From assembly GCF_003312875.1 (NCBI RefSeq), contig NZ_CP015163.1:7812001-7876000 (forward strand): a stretch of DNA of 64,000 bases, in the 5' to 3' direction. The notes beneath the pieces were generated by a model, which was not told where the DNA came from, made no database searches, and was given only the letters and a program-made list of their open reading frames with translations. This stretch comes from Amycolatopsis albispora. Lineage in GTDB: Bacteria; Actinomycetota; Actinomycetes; Mycobacteriales; Pseudonocardiaceae. Numbering within the stretch: position 1 is the stretch's first letter; every line of letters begins with the position of its first letter. Below are positions 25,518 through 33,236 of this stretch, piece after piece. Made by a program: the position numbers and the translations under genes.

Positions 25518-25964
25518 TCATAGTCGACACCCGCCGCGATACCAGGCGGCTAGCTCCTCAACGGTAGGTAGTGGCACGCTCGGAGTGACGGCGGTGCGCA
25601 GCGCCACGGGAACGGTCTCGCCAGTTCGTCGAGCTCGGCGGCGGGCCACATCCAGTGCGTGGCAGGGCCTGCAACGGGACCGCATCTTGCGGCGGCCGAC
25701 TCGCTTCTCCATGTACTGCGGGAACTCGGCGATGGGCTTCGTCTGCCCACAATCCCGGCAGGTTCGTTCCGGGTCTCCCTGTCGGTAGAGCTGGGGCCTG
25801 ACGTCGGTCGCGTGGCGCCTGGCCCGGCGTTGGTCTGAGGCGCAGGTCCGGCACGTCTTCCGGTGAACTGGGGCGCCGTCGCTGCCCAGGTAGGTGCGGA
25901 ACGCGTCGATCGGCTTGATGGTCTGGCACCGGTTGCAGCGCTTCTCCGTGATCGTCTCGGTCAT
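25518..25964 (-). CDS. Tandem zinc-finger protein, HNH-accessory type
   Basis: The 148-residue protein contains two copies of a module: KRCNRCQTIKPIDAF...CRTC and RTCRDCGQTKPIAEF...CRPC, each C-x2-C, then a K-P-x3-F strand and a second C-x2-C. This module is found at the N-terminus of phage HNH and endonuclease VII-like enzymes, but the nuclease H-N-H part is missing here. ATG 25964 is fixed by a TGATG overlap with the upstream small gene. It probably binds DNA. Confidence 0.7.
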   Translation of the reverse strand: MTETITEKRCNRCQTIKPIDAFRTYLGSDGAPVHRKTCRTCASDQRRARRHATDVRPQLYRQGDPERTCRDCGQTKPIAEFPQYMEKRVGRRKMRSRCRPCHALDVARRRARRTGETVPVALRTAVTPSVPLPTVEELAAWYRGGCRL

Positions 25965-26134
25965 CAGATGTACCGCCACGGACCACCGGTCACGATCACC
26001 GCGACGATCGGCCCCCAAATAATTGTGGAAATCGCGAAGCGAAAGCTCAGCGGGAACACCACTTCCGGCCGCGAGGCCAAGGCGCGCCCTGCGCGAATCA
26101 GAATTCGTTTCGACCAAACCCCAAATGATTTCAT
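25964..26134 (-). CDS. Small single-pass membrane protein, 56 aa
   Basis: This short gene starts ATG at 26134, two bases after the stop of the upstream gene, and ends at TGA sharing one base with the next ATG. The product begins MKSFGVWSKRILIRAGRALA, basic and amphipathic, and has one likely transmembrane helix near residues 33-50 (ISTIIWGPIVAVIVTGG). Coupling on both sides and lower GC support it. The function is unknown. Confidence 0.6.
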   Translation of the reverse strand: MKSFGVWSKRILIRAGRALASRPEVVFPLSFRFAISTIIWGPIVAVIVTGGPWRYI

Positions 26135-26136
26135 TT

Positions 26137-26373
26137 CTAGTCTTCAGTCTGAACGCCGCTGCTGCGGAATGGCGACTTCAGGCACCAGTCGACAGCGCGC
26201 GAAATCAGCTTGTGTGAGATCTGCTCGCCGGTGGCGCGGTGGTCATCCAGGTGGTCAATCACCCCGAGCCGGCCGAACATCGAGTTGAACGCAACCGTCT
26301 GTCCGTGGAATACTCTGCAGAACTCGCAAATGACGAGCCCGTCGTATTCCTTCACGCGATTTGTGGAAAGCAT
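26137..26373 (-). CDS. Small hypothetical protein with CxxC and histidines
   Basis: The 78-residue protein has CEFC at about residues 16-19, with HLDDH further on, a plausible metal site. The ATG is preceded by GAGGGAG with nine-base spacing, the best ribosome binding site in this segment. It is the first of a coupled chain (26373, 26134, 25964). The DNA is AT-richer than the virion genes, pointing to separate origin. Confidence 0.65.
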   Translation of the reverse strand: MLSTNRVKEYDGLVICEFCRVFHGQTVAFNSMFGRLGVIDHLDDHRATGEQISHKLISRAVDWCLKSPFRSSGVQTED

Positions 26374-26425
26374 CGGTGAGAACTCCCTCTTGGTTCGAAA
26401 CGGGGAAGCCCTCGGCAGGGGTCAG

Positions 26426-26665
26426 CTATTTCGCTGCCTGTCGGCGGCGGTACTCGCGAAAGAAGTGCTTGTAGCAGAGTTTCCAGCAGATGCGGACGTA
26501 CGTGCACCCATCAATCGCGCACTGCTCTGCCGGGTTGTCGGTCTTGAGTTTCCTGCGGTAAGCCTTGTAGTGAGATGCGCAAAAGCCTTTAGTTCTGACT
26601 TTCCGACTACAGCCGGAAACGCCACATCTCCGGTGGCTGGTCTCGACTGTGATGCTGTCCGCCAT
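26426..26665 (-). CDS. Small protein with duplicated zinc-finger module
   Basis: The 79-residue protein has two similar units: CGVSGCSRKVRTKGFCASHY and CAIDGCTYVRICWKLCYKHF, each C-x4-C-x9-10-C-x2-H, likely binding one zinc apiece. The module is common in actinophage proteins and in homing-nuclease DNA-binding regions. An in-frame ATG at 26701 would add 12 residues; neither start has a clear ribosome binding site. The gene is divergent from the one at 26778. Confidence 0.65.
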   Translation of the reverse strand: MADSITVETSHRRCGVSGCSRKVRTKGFCASHYKAYRRKLKTDNPAEQCAIDGCTYVRICWKLCYKHFFREYRRRQAAK

Positions 26666-26777
26666 AAGAAAAGACAAGCATGGCAATGGTATTGCGTACA
26701 AGTATTGTGTGTCGTCTGGATTGCGTGTTTCGATTTACCTAGATGGTAAATTAGTAATTCGGATTAGGGATGCTGAG

Positions 26778-26963
26778 ATGACCGACGAATACGGTTTCGA
26801 CCCCGCCGACGACTGGAAGCCCGGCGACACGGTAACGACCACCTCGGGTCGGTCGGGTGTAGTCCGGGCCCGCAACGGCGCGCACCCCGAAACCTTCGTG
26901 GCGTTCGTGCCGGGCGAGACCCCCGAATGGGTGTCGGACCACCTGCTCGCCAAAGCCTCCTGA
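26778..26963 (+). CDS. Small hypothetical protein, 61 aa
   Basis: ATG 26778 opens a 61-residue acidic protein (MTDEYGFDPADDWKPGDTV...) with a beta-rich middle resembling an SH3-like or KOW-like barrel (GRSGVVRARNGAHPETFVAF). The frame continues upstream to 26649 and that segment would add GLRVSIYLDGKLVIRIRDAE, also protein-like, so a longer form is possible. It is the first plus-strand gene leading to the integrase. Confidence 0.55.
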   Translation: MTDEYGFDPADDWKPGDTVTTTSGRSGVVRARNGAHPETFVAFVPGETPEWVSDHLLAKAS

Positions 26964-26999
26964 TCCGCCTCAACCACCCATCGAGCAAGGGGAATCGAG

Positions 27000-27503
27000 A
27001 TGACCAAGACTGCCACCGCGCCGCGTGCCTGTGCCGACAACTGCGGCTTGCCTGTGAAGGGGCGCAAGTCCACTTTCCTGCAGGGCCACGACCAGCGTCT
27101 GGTGTCGACCCTGGCGACGACCACCACCTACGGCGAGTTGGATGCGCATTGGATCGAGCGGCTGGGGCTGTCGGCAGGGGTGAACCGGGCTGACATCCAG
27201 GACCGGATCAACGAAGTCGCCGACAGCCTGCGGCGCGTGTTCACGCCTGCCCTAGCCGCCAAGTACGTCTCGGCTGCGCACAACCGGTGGGCCAAGGCGG
27301 GGCGAGGCACCGCGGCGCCGGACGAGCCGCCGGCGCAGGAGCCGCAGGCGCCTGCTGAGCCGGAGCGCGTGAAGGTCAAGGTCGGCCGCTGGACCTACGA
27401 CGGCGTGATCGAGGCGCGGGACGAGGCGGGTACTCCGATCGCGGTGACCTACACCGATGGAAAGGGAAACGAGAAGACCGTTGGCAAGTTTTCCCTGGTC
27501 TAG
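27000..27503 (+). CDS. Hypothetical phage protein upstream of integrase
   Basis: The 167-residue protein begins MTKTATAPRACADNCGLPVK, with two cysteines and a FLQGHDQRL motif (about 29-37) typical of small actinophage proteins. A helical middle is followed by a proline/alanine linker (about 100-122) and a beta-rich end (KVKVGRWTYDGVIEARDEAG). AAGGGG precedes the ATG. It lies 118 bases upstream of the integrase gene and may share its transcript. The function is unknown. Confidence 0.65.
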   Translation: MTKTATAPRACADNCGLPVKGRKSTFLQGHDQRLVSTLATTTTYGELDAHWIERLGLSAGVNRADIQDRINEVADSLRRVFTPALAAKYVSAAHNRWAKAGRGTAAPDEPPAQEPQAPAEPERVKVKVGRWTYDGVIEARDEAGTPIAVTYTDGKGNEKTVGKFSLV

Positions 27504-27621
27504 ACACTGTGCGTTCTGCAACGTGTTCTAGCAGCTAGCCTCAATAGACCTGCTGGTGGCTCGGCCTCGAACGTGAACCGGGGCCGGGTCGCTGGCCTGA
27601 GCACCTTTGAACGGAAGCCTT

Positions 27622-29298
27622 ATGCCCGAACCGTCCGTGATCAGAAGAGCAGTGATTTACGCCCGGGTCTCCACCGAGAAGCAGGCGGGCGAGGAACAAA
27701 CCAGCATCCCGGATCAGCTGCGACGGGGCCGCGAGGTCTGCACGGTCCAAGGCTGGGACCTCGTCGACGAGTACGTGGACCCCGGCGTCTCCGGTGAGGC
27801 GCTGGAAGAGCGGCCGGAGATGATGCGACTGCTGCACGATGCCCAGCTCGGGCGGATGGACGTAGTCGTCGCGATCGACCTTCGCCGCATCGGGCGCGAG
27901 GACTTCGTGTTCGCGCAGATCTTCCGGGCCCTGGACACGGCCGAAGTGTGGGTGCACGCAGACGGCCAATTGTACGACCCGGAGAACAACACCCAGCGGC
28001 TGATGCGCGGGATCTCGGCGGTGGTCTCGTCGCACGACCGCCGCGAACTGCTGCGCAAGATGGCAAACGGCCAGCGGGCGCGTGCTCTGGTTGGCGGCTG
28101 GCCGGGCGGAATCCCGCCGTACGGTCGTCGCCTGGTGTGGCCGGGCACCTCGGAGGGCGTCCGCCCCAAGGCGGTGGTCGAGCTGGACCCAACCGAAGTG
28201 GAGATCGTGCTGACCGCCACCGAACTGCTGGTGGACGGCGACGGCTCCGGCGCGGTGCTCAGCACCGGCGATGTGGCCCGGAGGCTGAACGCGCTTGGGT
28301 ATCGGACCCGGGGAGGCTCGGGCAGGCCCGGCAGCCGCGTGCCGCAGCTGTGGACCGCGGACACCGTGCAGTGGATGCTGCGTAACCGCGCGCTGCTGGG
28401 GGAGGTGATCTGGGGCAAGCCCGGCAAACCGGGACGCCAAAGACAGCGCGAATCTCGAGTCCGCCGCACGCAGGTTCGTCGCGACGGCAGCCCGATTTAT
28501 GGCGAACCGATCCGGATGCAGCTCGAACCGATCCTGACTGAGCAGCGGTTCCAGCAGTTGCAAGTCGCGCTTGATCGCTCGGCAATAAGCCACAGGTCGC
28601 CAAACCGGGTGTACCCGCTGTCCGGAGCGCAGACCGTCTGCGGCAACACCTTGGGCGGGTTCTACCGCAACGACCGCCGCAACGGACGCAACTACGTGTG
28701 CAGCAACCGCAAGCGCCCTCGCCCGAACGAACCGAAGTGCAGCTGCGTGTACTTGCTGGCGGACACCCTAGAAGCTGCGGTCTGGGCCGAAGTGACGGCG
28801 TTGCTGTCAGACCGGGCGCGGCTGGAGCAGATGGCAGCCGACTTCGCCGCCTTGAGCGAACGGCAGGCACCGGACGCCGGGCGGCGGCTGGCGGAAGTCC
28901 AGCGCCGGGCGCAGCGGCTGGAGGAGGCGAAGGTCACGCAGGTGGCCGACGCGATGAAGGCCGGACTCGAGATGAAGCTGGTCGCGGAGGCGGTCGCGCG
29001 GATCGAGGTCGAGCTGAAGGACCTGCAGGTGGAGCAGGCGCGGCTGCAGGCGGCAGCCCAGGGCGAGGCGGCCGTGCGAGCCCAGGTCGCCACGGTGGGA
29101 CAGCTCGCCGACCACGCGGCGGCCCGGCTGCCGCAGCTGGGTCTGGCCGACCAGCACCGGGTGCTGCAGCTGCTCGGGGCCAAAATCACCCTAATGGACC
29201 AGTCCAAGCAACCCCGGCTGCGGATCGAGGGGTACCTGCCCGAGCTTCCCCAAGTGGACGGCCCTTTTTTAACCCGTCCGGTAACCCACAGCAGGTAG
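27622..29298 (+). CDS. int: Large serine recombinase (phage integrase)
   Basis: The 558-residue protein catalyses site-specific integration through a serine nucleophile. The N-terminal resolvase domain has IYARVSTEKQ with Ser17, SIPDQL and DLRRIGRED. The recombinase domain follows (about 160-290), then a zinc ribbon (VCGNTLGGFY ... YVCSNRKR ... CSCVYLL) and a long coiled coil (about 400-520) that controls direction. ATG 27622 has GGAAG upstream; a TTG at 27607 is also in frame. The 3' end runs into the host junction, so the last codons may come from host DNA. Confidence 0.93.
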   Translation: MPEPSVIRRAVIYARVSTEKQAGEEQTSIPDQLRRGREVCTVQGWDLVDEYVDPGVSGEALEERPEMMRLLHDAQLGRMDVVVAIDLRRIGREDFVFAQIFRALDTAEVWVHADGQLYDPENNTQRLMRGISAVVSSHDRRELLRKMANGQRARALVGGWPGGIPPYGRRLVWPGTSEGVRPKAVVELDPTEVEIVLTATELLVDGDGSGAVLSTGDVARRLNALGYRTRGGSGRPGSRVPQLWTADTVQWMLRNRALLGEVIWGKPGKPGRQRQRESRVRRTQVRRDGSPIYGEPIRMQLEPILTEQRFQQLQVALDRSAISHRSPNRVYPLSGAQTVCGNTLGGFYRNDRRNGRNYVCSNRKRPRPNEPKCSCVYLLADTLEAAVWAEVTALLSDRARLEQMAADFAALSERQAPDAGRRLAEVQRRAQRLEEAKVTQVADAMKAGLEMKLVAEAVARIEVELKDLQVEQARLQAAAQGEAAVRAQVATVGQLADHAAARLPQLGLADQHRVLQLLGAKITLMDQSKQPRLRIEGYLPELPQVDGPFLTRPVTHSR

Positions 29299-29302
29299 CG
29301 CC
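29285..29302. other. Probable prophage-host junction (att half-site)
   Basis: The integrase frame ends at 29298, while the truncated transporter frame is open from 29285 and clearly native by EESPVF (29303 onward). The crossover must lie at or just before this point. The exact core needs the left junction, which is outside the window. A GGACGG/CCGTCC inverted repeat just upstream (about 29256-29279) may belong to the phage half-site. Confidence 0.6.
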
Positions 29303-29965
29303 GAGGAGTCGCCGGTGTTCCAGGCGGCGCGGGCGCACGCGGCGGAGAAACCGCGGTCCGGCGTGCTCGAGGCACTGGCGCGGCCGAAGGCGGTGCTGCG
29401 CGGCCTCGGCATGCGCCTCGGCGAGAACATCGCCTTCTACATCTACACGGTTTTTGTGGTCGCCTACGCCACGAACTACTTCGACTTCCAGCGCGACGAC
29501 GTCATTCTCGCGGTCACCTTCGCTTCGGTGTGCCAGCTGATCGGCATGGTCGGCGGTGGCTGGTGGTCCGACCGGGTCGGCCGCCGGGTCGCGATGCTGG
29601 TGCCGGCGGTGGCGCTGCTGGTCTGGGCGCCGGTGTTCTTCTGGCTGGTGCACTGGGAAAGCCTGCCGCTGCTGTGGCTCGGCGTGTGTGTCGGCGCGTT
29701 CTGCCACGGCCTGCTCGCCGGTCCCGAGGCCGCCTGGATCGCCGAGCTGTTCCCGACGCACTGCCGGTACGCCGGATCCTCGCTGGTGTTCCAGGGCTCG
29801 TCGATCATCGCCGGTGCCCCGGCGCCGTTGATCGCCGTCGCGCTGGTCGACGGCATCGGCGCCGGGGCGGTCGTCGCCTACCTGGTGGTGACCATGGTGA
29901 TCACCGGGGTCGCGGTGCTCAGCAGCCGCGAGACCAAGGGCGTCGACCTCGGCGAAATCCGCTAG
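29300..29965 (+). pseudogene. 5'-truncated MHS-family MFS transporter, disrupted by the prophage
   Basis: The readable part starts AEESPVFQAARAHAAEKPRS and covers the C-terminal half of a metabolite:H+ symporter (MFS): six transmembrane helices, GMRLGENIAFYIYTVFVVAY at the start of the second half, GGGWWSDRVGRR in the helix 8-9 loop and AAWIAELFPTHCRYAGSS before helix 11. Family members are about 430-450 residues; about 220 remain. The N-terminal half should lie left of the prophage. Its 3' end overlaps the GH16 gene by three bases (tail to tail). Confidence 0.85.
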
Positions 29966-30804
29966 TTGGTCACCCGCACGTAGTCGACCACCAGCTGCTG
30001 CGGGAACTGGGTGTTGCCGTCGGGGGCGCCCGGCCAGTCACCGCCCACCGCGAGGTTCAGGATCATGAAGAACGGGTGGTCGAACACCCACCTGTTGCCG
30101 TTGAGATCGGCGGGCGTGCGGGTCTGGTAGGCGTTGCCGTCGACCGACCAGGTGATCTTGTCCGGCGCCCAGTCCACGGTGAAGGTGTGGAAGTCGTCGG
30201 AGAAGTTCGGGCCGGTGTACACCCCGCCGATGCCGCCCGCGCCCGAATAACCCGGGCCGTGCAGCGTTCCGTGCACGCTGTTCGGCTCGAAGCCGACGTT
30301 CTCCATGAAGTCGATCTCACCGCAGTTCGGCCAGGGATTGGTGCCGATGTCCTCGCCCAGCGCCCAGAACGCCGGCCACATGCCCTGCCCGCGCGGGAGT
30401 TTCATGCGGGCTTCGAAGCGCCCGTAGGTCTGGGTGAACTTGCCTGCGGTGTTCAGCCGCGCGGAGGTGTACTCGCACCGGCCGTACCAGCAGTTGTAGT
30501 CGGCCGGGTTCTCCTTCTTGGCGGTGATCACCAGGTTCCCGTTGCCGTCGAGCGCGGCGTTGTTCGTGCCGCTGGTGTAGTACTGCAGCTCGTGGTTGTT
30601 GCCGTTGTTGTCGCCGGTTTCCAGCTGCCACTTGCCGCCGTCGACGGCACTGCCGGCCGGACCGTCGAAATTGTCCTCGAACGTCACGGCCGCCGGTGCG
30701 GCTGGGGCGGCACTGCTCAGCGGGACGGCGAGCACCCCGGCGGCGGCCAGCACCGCGAGCGGGACCAGCAGCCGTCGTGCCGCCTTCGACATCTTCGTTG
30801 ACAT
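29962..30804 (-). CDS. Secreted GH16 beta-glucanase
   Basis: The 280-residue protein has a signal peptide (about 1-32, RRLLVPLAVLAAAGVLAVPL, cleaved near SSAAPA) and a single GH16 jelly-roll domain. The catalytic motif GEIDFMEN supplies Glu163 (nucleophile) and Glu168 (acid/base), and the flanking MWPAFWALG is typical of endo-1,3- or 1,3(4)-beta-glucanases. No carbohydrate-binding module is attached. A GAGGTGAGAG site precedes the ATG. It is divergent from a GH6 cellulase. Confidence 0.9.
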   Translation of the reverse strand: MSTKMSKAARRLLVPLAVLAAAGVLAVPLSSAAPAAPAAVTFEDNFDGPAGSAVDGGKWQLETGDNNGNNHELQYYTSGTNNAALDGNGNLVITAKKENPADYNCWYGRCEYTSARLNTAGKFTQTYGRFEARMKLPRGQGMWPAFWALGEDIGTNPWPNCGEIDFMENVGFEPNSVHGTLHGPGYSGAGGIGGVYTGPNFSDDFHTFTVDWAPDKITWSVDGNAYQTRTPADLNGNRWVFDHPFFMILNLAVGGDWPGAPDGNTQFPQQLVVDYVRVTN

Positions 30805-30845
30805 CAGCTCTCACCTCGTGGGGACGCGGGTGGGGGCGGAGCTCC

Positions 30846-30866
30846 TTTGTTGCTAGCCACAACAAA
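30846..30866. promoter_or_regulatory. Inverted repeat TTTGTTG-N7-CAACAAA, operator candidate
   Basis: Two perfect 7-bp arms (30846-30852 and 30860-30866) with a seven-base spacer lie in the gap between the divergent GH16 and GH6 genes, 42 bases from the GH16 start. The AT-rich dyad stands out in this GC-rich gap. It is probably bound by a sugar-responsive repressor; which family is not clear. Confidence 0.55.
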
Positions 30867-31009
30867 TTAGCCCGCGACCGTCGGTGAGGACAAGGCTTGC
30901 GGGTGGAAAATTTCTGTCCTGATTCCTGACAAATGTCCCTGGGCACGAAACCGGACGGCGTGCCACGATCCGGAACTGTCCTTGTTCCCCGTTCTGGTCA
31001 GGAGATTCC

Positions 31010-31966
31010 GTGCGCCGTCTCGCTGCCGCACTCGGCACGCTCGCCCTGCTGGTCACCGCCGCCCCGGCGACCGCGCTCGCCGCCGAGGGCAATCCGCTGG
31101 AGAAGACCAACGGTTTCTACGTCGATCCCGACTCCAACCCGAACCGGTGGGTGCGCGACCACGCGAGCGACCCGCGGGCCACCAAGATCAAGCAGGCCAT
31201 CGCGGACAGACCGGGCGCGCGCTGGTTCGGCGACTGGAGCGGCAACATCCGCACCGCCACCGACCAGTACACCTACGCCGCCGACGTGGTGGACAAGCTG
31301 CCGGTGCTGGTGGCGTACAACATCTTCGGCCGCGACTGCGGCAGCCACTCCGGCGGCGGCGCGAAAACCGAGGCGGAGTACCGCACCTGGATCTCGGAGT
31401 TCGCCAAGGGCATCGGCGGCAAGCCGAGCGTGGTGATCCTCGAGCCGGACGCGCTCGCGCAGCTCGACTGCGTGCCCACCACCGGGAAGAAGATCCGGCT
31501 GGACCTGCTGAAGTACGCCACCGAGCAGCTGAAGACCTACGCCACCAACACCTGGGTCTACCTCGACGCCGGGCATTCGGGCTGGCACCCGGCCGCGACC
31601 ACCGTGCAGCGCCTGGCCGACGCCGGGGTGGCCAACGTCCGCGGTTACTCGCTCAACGTGTCGAACTACCACACCACCGCGGACAACGTGGCCTACGGCA
31701 ACGCGGTGAAGTCCGGCCTGGCCGGGCGCGGGCTGACCAAGACCTTCGTCATCGACACCAGCCGCAACGGCAACGGCCCCGGTGACGACTGGTGCAACCC
31801 GGCCGGGCGCAAGCTCGGTGTGCCGTCGCAGCTCGGTGGTGGCTCGGACCTGCTGCTGTGGGTGAAGGTGCCCGGTGACTCCGACGGCGACTGCGGGATC
31901 GGCGCGGGCATTCCGGCAGGCCAGTTCAGCCCGGAGATCGCGGTCCGCCTGATCGACGGCAAGTAG
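31010..31966 (+). CDS. Secreted GH6 endoglucanase
   Basis: The 318-residue protein begins at GTG after a CAGGAG site and has a signal peptide (about 1-26, ending ATALAAEG). The GH6 domain shows the two expected motifs: VAYNIFGRDCG with Asp109 as likely general acid, and VVILEPDAL with Asp147. It is an inverting cellulase without a carbohydrate-binding module. It probably works with the divergent GH16 enzyme on beta-glucans. Confidence 0.9.
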   Translation: MRRLAAALGTLALLVTAAPATALAAEGNPLEKTNGFYVDPDSNPNRWVRDHASDPRATKIKQAIADRPGARWFGDWSGNIRTATDQYTYAADVVDKLPVLVAYNIFGRDCGSHSGGGAKTEAEYRTWISEFAKGIGGKPSVVILEPDALAQLDCVPTTGKKIRLDLLKYATEQLKTYATNTWVYLDAGHSGWHPAATTVQRLADAGVANVRGYSLNVSNYHTTADNVAYGNAVKSGLAGRGLTKTFVIDTSRNGNGPGDDWCNPAGRKLGVPSQLGGGSDLLLWVKVPGDSDGDCGIGAGIPAGQFSPEIAVRLIDGK

Positions 31967-31969
31967 TGC

Positions 31970-32572
31970 TCAGCGCAGTCCCGCTGCCCACCTGACTTCC
32001 CAGAGGCGCTCGCCGTCGGGGGACTCGGAGATCTCGAGTTCCTCGGCGGCGAGTGCCTGGAAGTAGGCGTCGGCGCCGGGCGCGAGCACGCGTCGCTCGT
32101 CCTCGTCCGGCCCCATGATGATGAACTGCCCGTGCGTGCCGCCGTCGAGCGGTGTGGTGTCCACGGCGATCGCGTTGCCGCCGCCGTCGAGCCCGATCGG
32201 CAGCCAGCCCGGGATCCAGTACTCCGCGGCCACCTTCTCCGGCTCCGGCACGCTGACCGCCTCGGCGTGGTCGGCCATGCCGTCCGGGCCCTCCTGCTCC
32301 GCGAGTTCCTGCCAGAACCGCCACTGCGTGATCGCCAGTTCGATGGGCAGGAACCGGTAGTGCGGGAAGACGTACGCGGCCGCCGAGTATTCGCGGCCGC
32401 CCGACTGGCCGTCGGACAGCCGGTAGAGCGCCTCCACCTCGGCGGGCAGCACGATCCCGGTCGCCTCGGTCAGCGCGGCGAGGTCCGCGTCGGACGCGCC
32501 GGGCCGCAGCGTGTCGCGCACCGCGAAGCCGTGAGCTTCCAGTTTGTCCAGCCAGTGGTGCCAGGACCGCAT
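31970..32572 (-). CDS. SMI1/KNR4 family protein
   Basis: The 200-residue protein has the SMI1/KNR4 (SUKH) fold signature: LTEATGIVLPAEVEALYRLS near residues 34-53, then DGQSGG and, further on, WLPIGLDGGGNAIAVDTTP, matching the ipIg-x-dgggd-x-l-xld pattern. SUKH proteins often serve as immunity proteins against secreted toxins, but also occur alone; no toxin gene is adjacent. It is convergent with GH6 and divergent from TetR. Confidence 0.8.
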   Translation of the reverse strand: MRSWHHWLDKLEAHGFAVRDTLRPGASDADLAALTEATGIVLPAEVEALYRLSDGQSGGREYSAAAYVFPHYRFLPIELAITQWRFWQELAEQEGPDGMADHAEAVSVPEPEKVAAEYWIPGWLPIGLDGGGNAIAVDTTPLDGGTHGQFIIMGPDEDERRVLAPGADAYFQALAAEELEISESPDGERLWEVRWAAGLR

Positions 32573-32616
32573 TCGTTCCCCCAGGTTGCGTGTCGGTGAG
32601 AGGGCACGATAGCGTC

Positions 32617-32632
32617 TTGCTCAGTTGAGCAA
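32617..32632. promoter_or_regulatory. Palindromic operator TTGCTCA-GT-TGAGCAA
   Basis: A perfect 7-bp inverted repeat with a two-base centre lies 23 bases upstream of the TetR ATG. A partial second copy (TTGAGTGAGCAA, 32641-32652) lies next to the start codon. The arrangement is typical of TetR autoregulation and would also block the coupled esterase gene. Confidence 0.7.
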
Positions 32633-32654
32633 AATCTAGCTTGAGTGAGCAACC

Positions 32655-33236
32655 ATGGCATCGGTGACGGAACAGGCCCGCCGCAAGCAGATCGTCGACG
32701 CCGCGGTGGCGGTGATCGCGGGCGACGGGTACGCGAAGGCCTCCTTCGGGCGCATCGCCAAGCAGGCCGGGTTGAGCAGCACCGGGCTGATCTCGTACCA
32801 CTTCGCGAACAAACGCGAGCTGATGGACGAGGTGGTCCGCACGGTGCTGGCCGAGTTCACCGAATTCGTGCTGGCGCGGACCGACACCGGCGAAGGACCC
32901 GCCGCGCAGCTGCGGGCGTTCATCGCGGCGAACGTCGAATTCGCCAGCACTCATCGGACGCACCTGCTGGCCATGCTCGACGTCGCGCGCGCCGAACCGT
33001 CCGACGGCCCGGATCCCTTGCTGGAGGCCGATTTGCGCGGGCTGGCCGAGTTGCTGCGTGAAGGACAGCGGCTCGGTGAATTCCGGGAGTTCGACGCCGA
33101 CGTGATGGCGATGGCCATTCGGTCCGCGCGTGACGGCCTGCTGCTCCGGCTGCGTGCCGATCCCGGCCTGGACCTGGCCGTCTACACCGAGGAACTCCTC
33201 ACCCTGTTCGATCTCGCCACCAGGAGGACCCGATGA
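32655..33236 (+). CDS. TetR-family regulator
   Basis: The 193-residue protein has an N-terminal HTH: RKQIVDAAVAVIAGDGYAKA, then SFGRIAKQAGLSSTGLISYH, the classic TetR recognition-helix region ending YHFANKRELM. The C-terminal ligand domain is helical. It is coupled to the esterase gene by ATGA overlap (33233), suggesting it senses a compound linked to that esterase. A palindromic operator lies just upstream. Confidence 0.88.
   Translation: MASVTEQARRKQIVDAAVAVIAGDGYAKASFGRIAKQAGLSSTGLISYHFANKRELMDEVVRTVLAEFTEFVLARTDTGEGPAAQLRAFIAANVEFASTHRTHLLAMLDVARAEPSDGPDPLLEADLRGLAELLREGQRLGEFREFDADVMAMAIRSARDGLLLRLRADPGLDLAVYTEELLTLFDLATRRTR

Noticed and set aside
26649..26777. Upstream extension of the small gene at 26778
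   Set aside because: Looks partly protein-like but lacks a ribosome binding site and overlaps the divergent gene's start; kept as an alternative only.
29300..29965. Intact small MFS transporter starting at GTG 29315
   Set aside because: No ribosome binding site, only six helices, and the frame begins in the middle of a known family architecture at the prophage junction.
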